A stretch of 64,000 nucleotides of DNA from Gilliamella sp. ESL0441. Lineage in GTDB: Bacteria > Pseudomonadota > Gammaproteobacteria > Enterobacterales > Orbaceae. The stretch lies in contig NZ_CP048264.1 of NCBI RefSeq assembly GCF_019469185.1, forward strand, positions 1,054,001-1,118,000, in the 5' to 3' direction. The translations under genes and the position numbers were made by a program. The notes under the pieces are model-generated. The model made no database searches, was not told the DNA's origin, and worked only from the letters and a program-made list of their open reading frames with translations. Of the stretch, positions 63,930 through 64,000 are shown in pieces. The first letter of the stretch is position 1, and each line of letters opens with the position of its first letter.

Positions 63930-64000
63930 TTCATTATATTCCTGTATATCATTTTTAAAACACTGGTTGTTTACTAACAAAGGTTCACGAAATTTTTTTT

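Overview
The window is an AT-rich (about two thirds A+T by eye) chromosomal segment of a gammaproteobacterium. Most housekeeping proteins (PotFGHI, RibB, SrmB, TrmA, WaaC/WaaF/HldD, CmoM, PlsC, TamA/TamB, Hpt, TadA, DapB, FklB, BamE, DusA, Rep) look like shorter, AT-drifted versions of Enterobacterales proteins. The overall picture (low GC, enterobacterial-like core, many lipoprotein paralogues, polyol catabolism) fits a host-associated member of Orbales such as Gilliamella or a relative. That assignment is inference; nothing here proves the genus.

Layout. 1-3.9 kb: the end of an array of paralogous lipoproteins (one cut by the window edge, two intact, one fossil leader), a decayed reading frame with an amber codon, and a secreted YwqK/MORN-like protein. 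4.3-12.2 kb: a sugar/polyol catabolic island comprising an RpiB-family isomerase, transaldolase, a PTS-type dihydroxyacetone kinase (IIA-like subunit, DhaK, DhaL), two small membrane proteins resembling a putative glycerol transporter known from Listeria, a GldA-type dehydrogenase, a TIM-family isomerase with a variant active-site motif, and a SorC-type regulator. The set would oxidise a C3/C4 polyol, phosphorylate the ketose and feed triose phosphates or erythrose 4-phosphate into the pentose phosphate pathway. 12.3-15.4 kb: pssA, ydiK and an ecotin that carries a lipoprotein signal. 15.7-20.3 kb: a putrescine ABC importer (potFGHI) with N-terminally extended permeases. 20.4-21.4 kb: an FMN riboswitch and ribB. 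21.8-34.4 kb: a paired SMR exporter, peroxiredoxin, srmB, trmA, a CusRS-like two-component system with a possible antisense-oriented sRNA in front, yaeP, an LPS inner-core operon (hldD-waaF-waaC), cmoM, plsC and a stand-alone mnmD. 34.5-47.7 kb: tamA-tamB, hpt, dapB-tadA, fklB, bamE, dusA and rep.

48.0-54.7 kb: tRNA-Arg(UCU) with a good promoter, followed by accessory DNA: small membrane and lipoprotein genes, then a leftward array of five tandem lipoprotein paralogues of two subtypes (order A-B-B-A-A by coordinate), plus a B-type remnant. These share the C-terminal DELEVIR signature and the leader with the locus at the window start, 45 kb away.

54.8-64 kb: a leftward gene set yjfI (DUF2170) - yjfJ (PspA/IM30) - yqiJ (OB-fold/NfeD-like) - yqiK (flotillin/SPFH) - giant AAA+ 'DNA repair ATPase' (DUF3686 type). 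It combines two membrane-scaffold systems with a 1650-residue ATPase, with a Fur-box-like site just before the ATPase. Together with the lipoprotein arrays, this is the part of the window most worth experimental attention.
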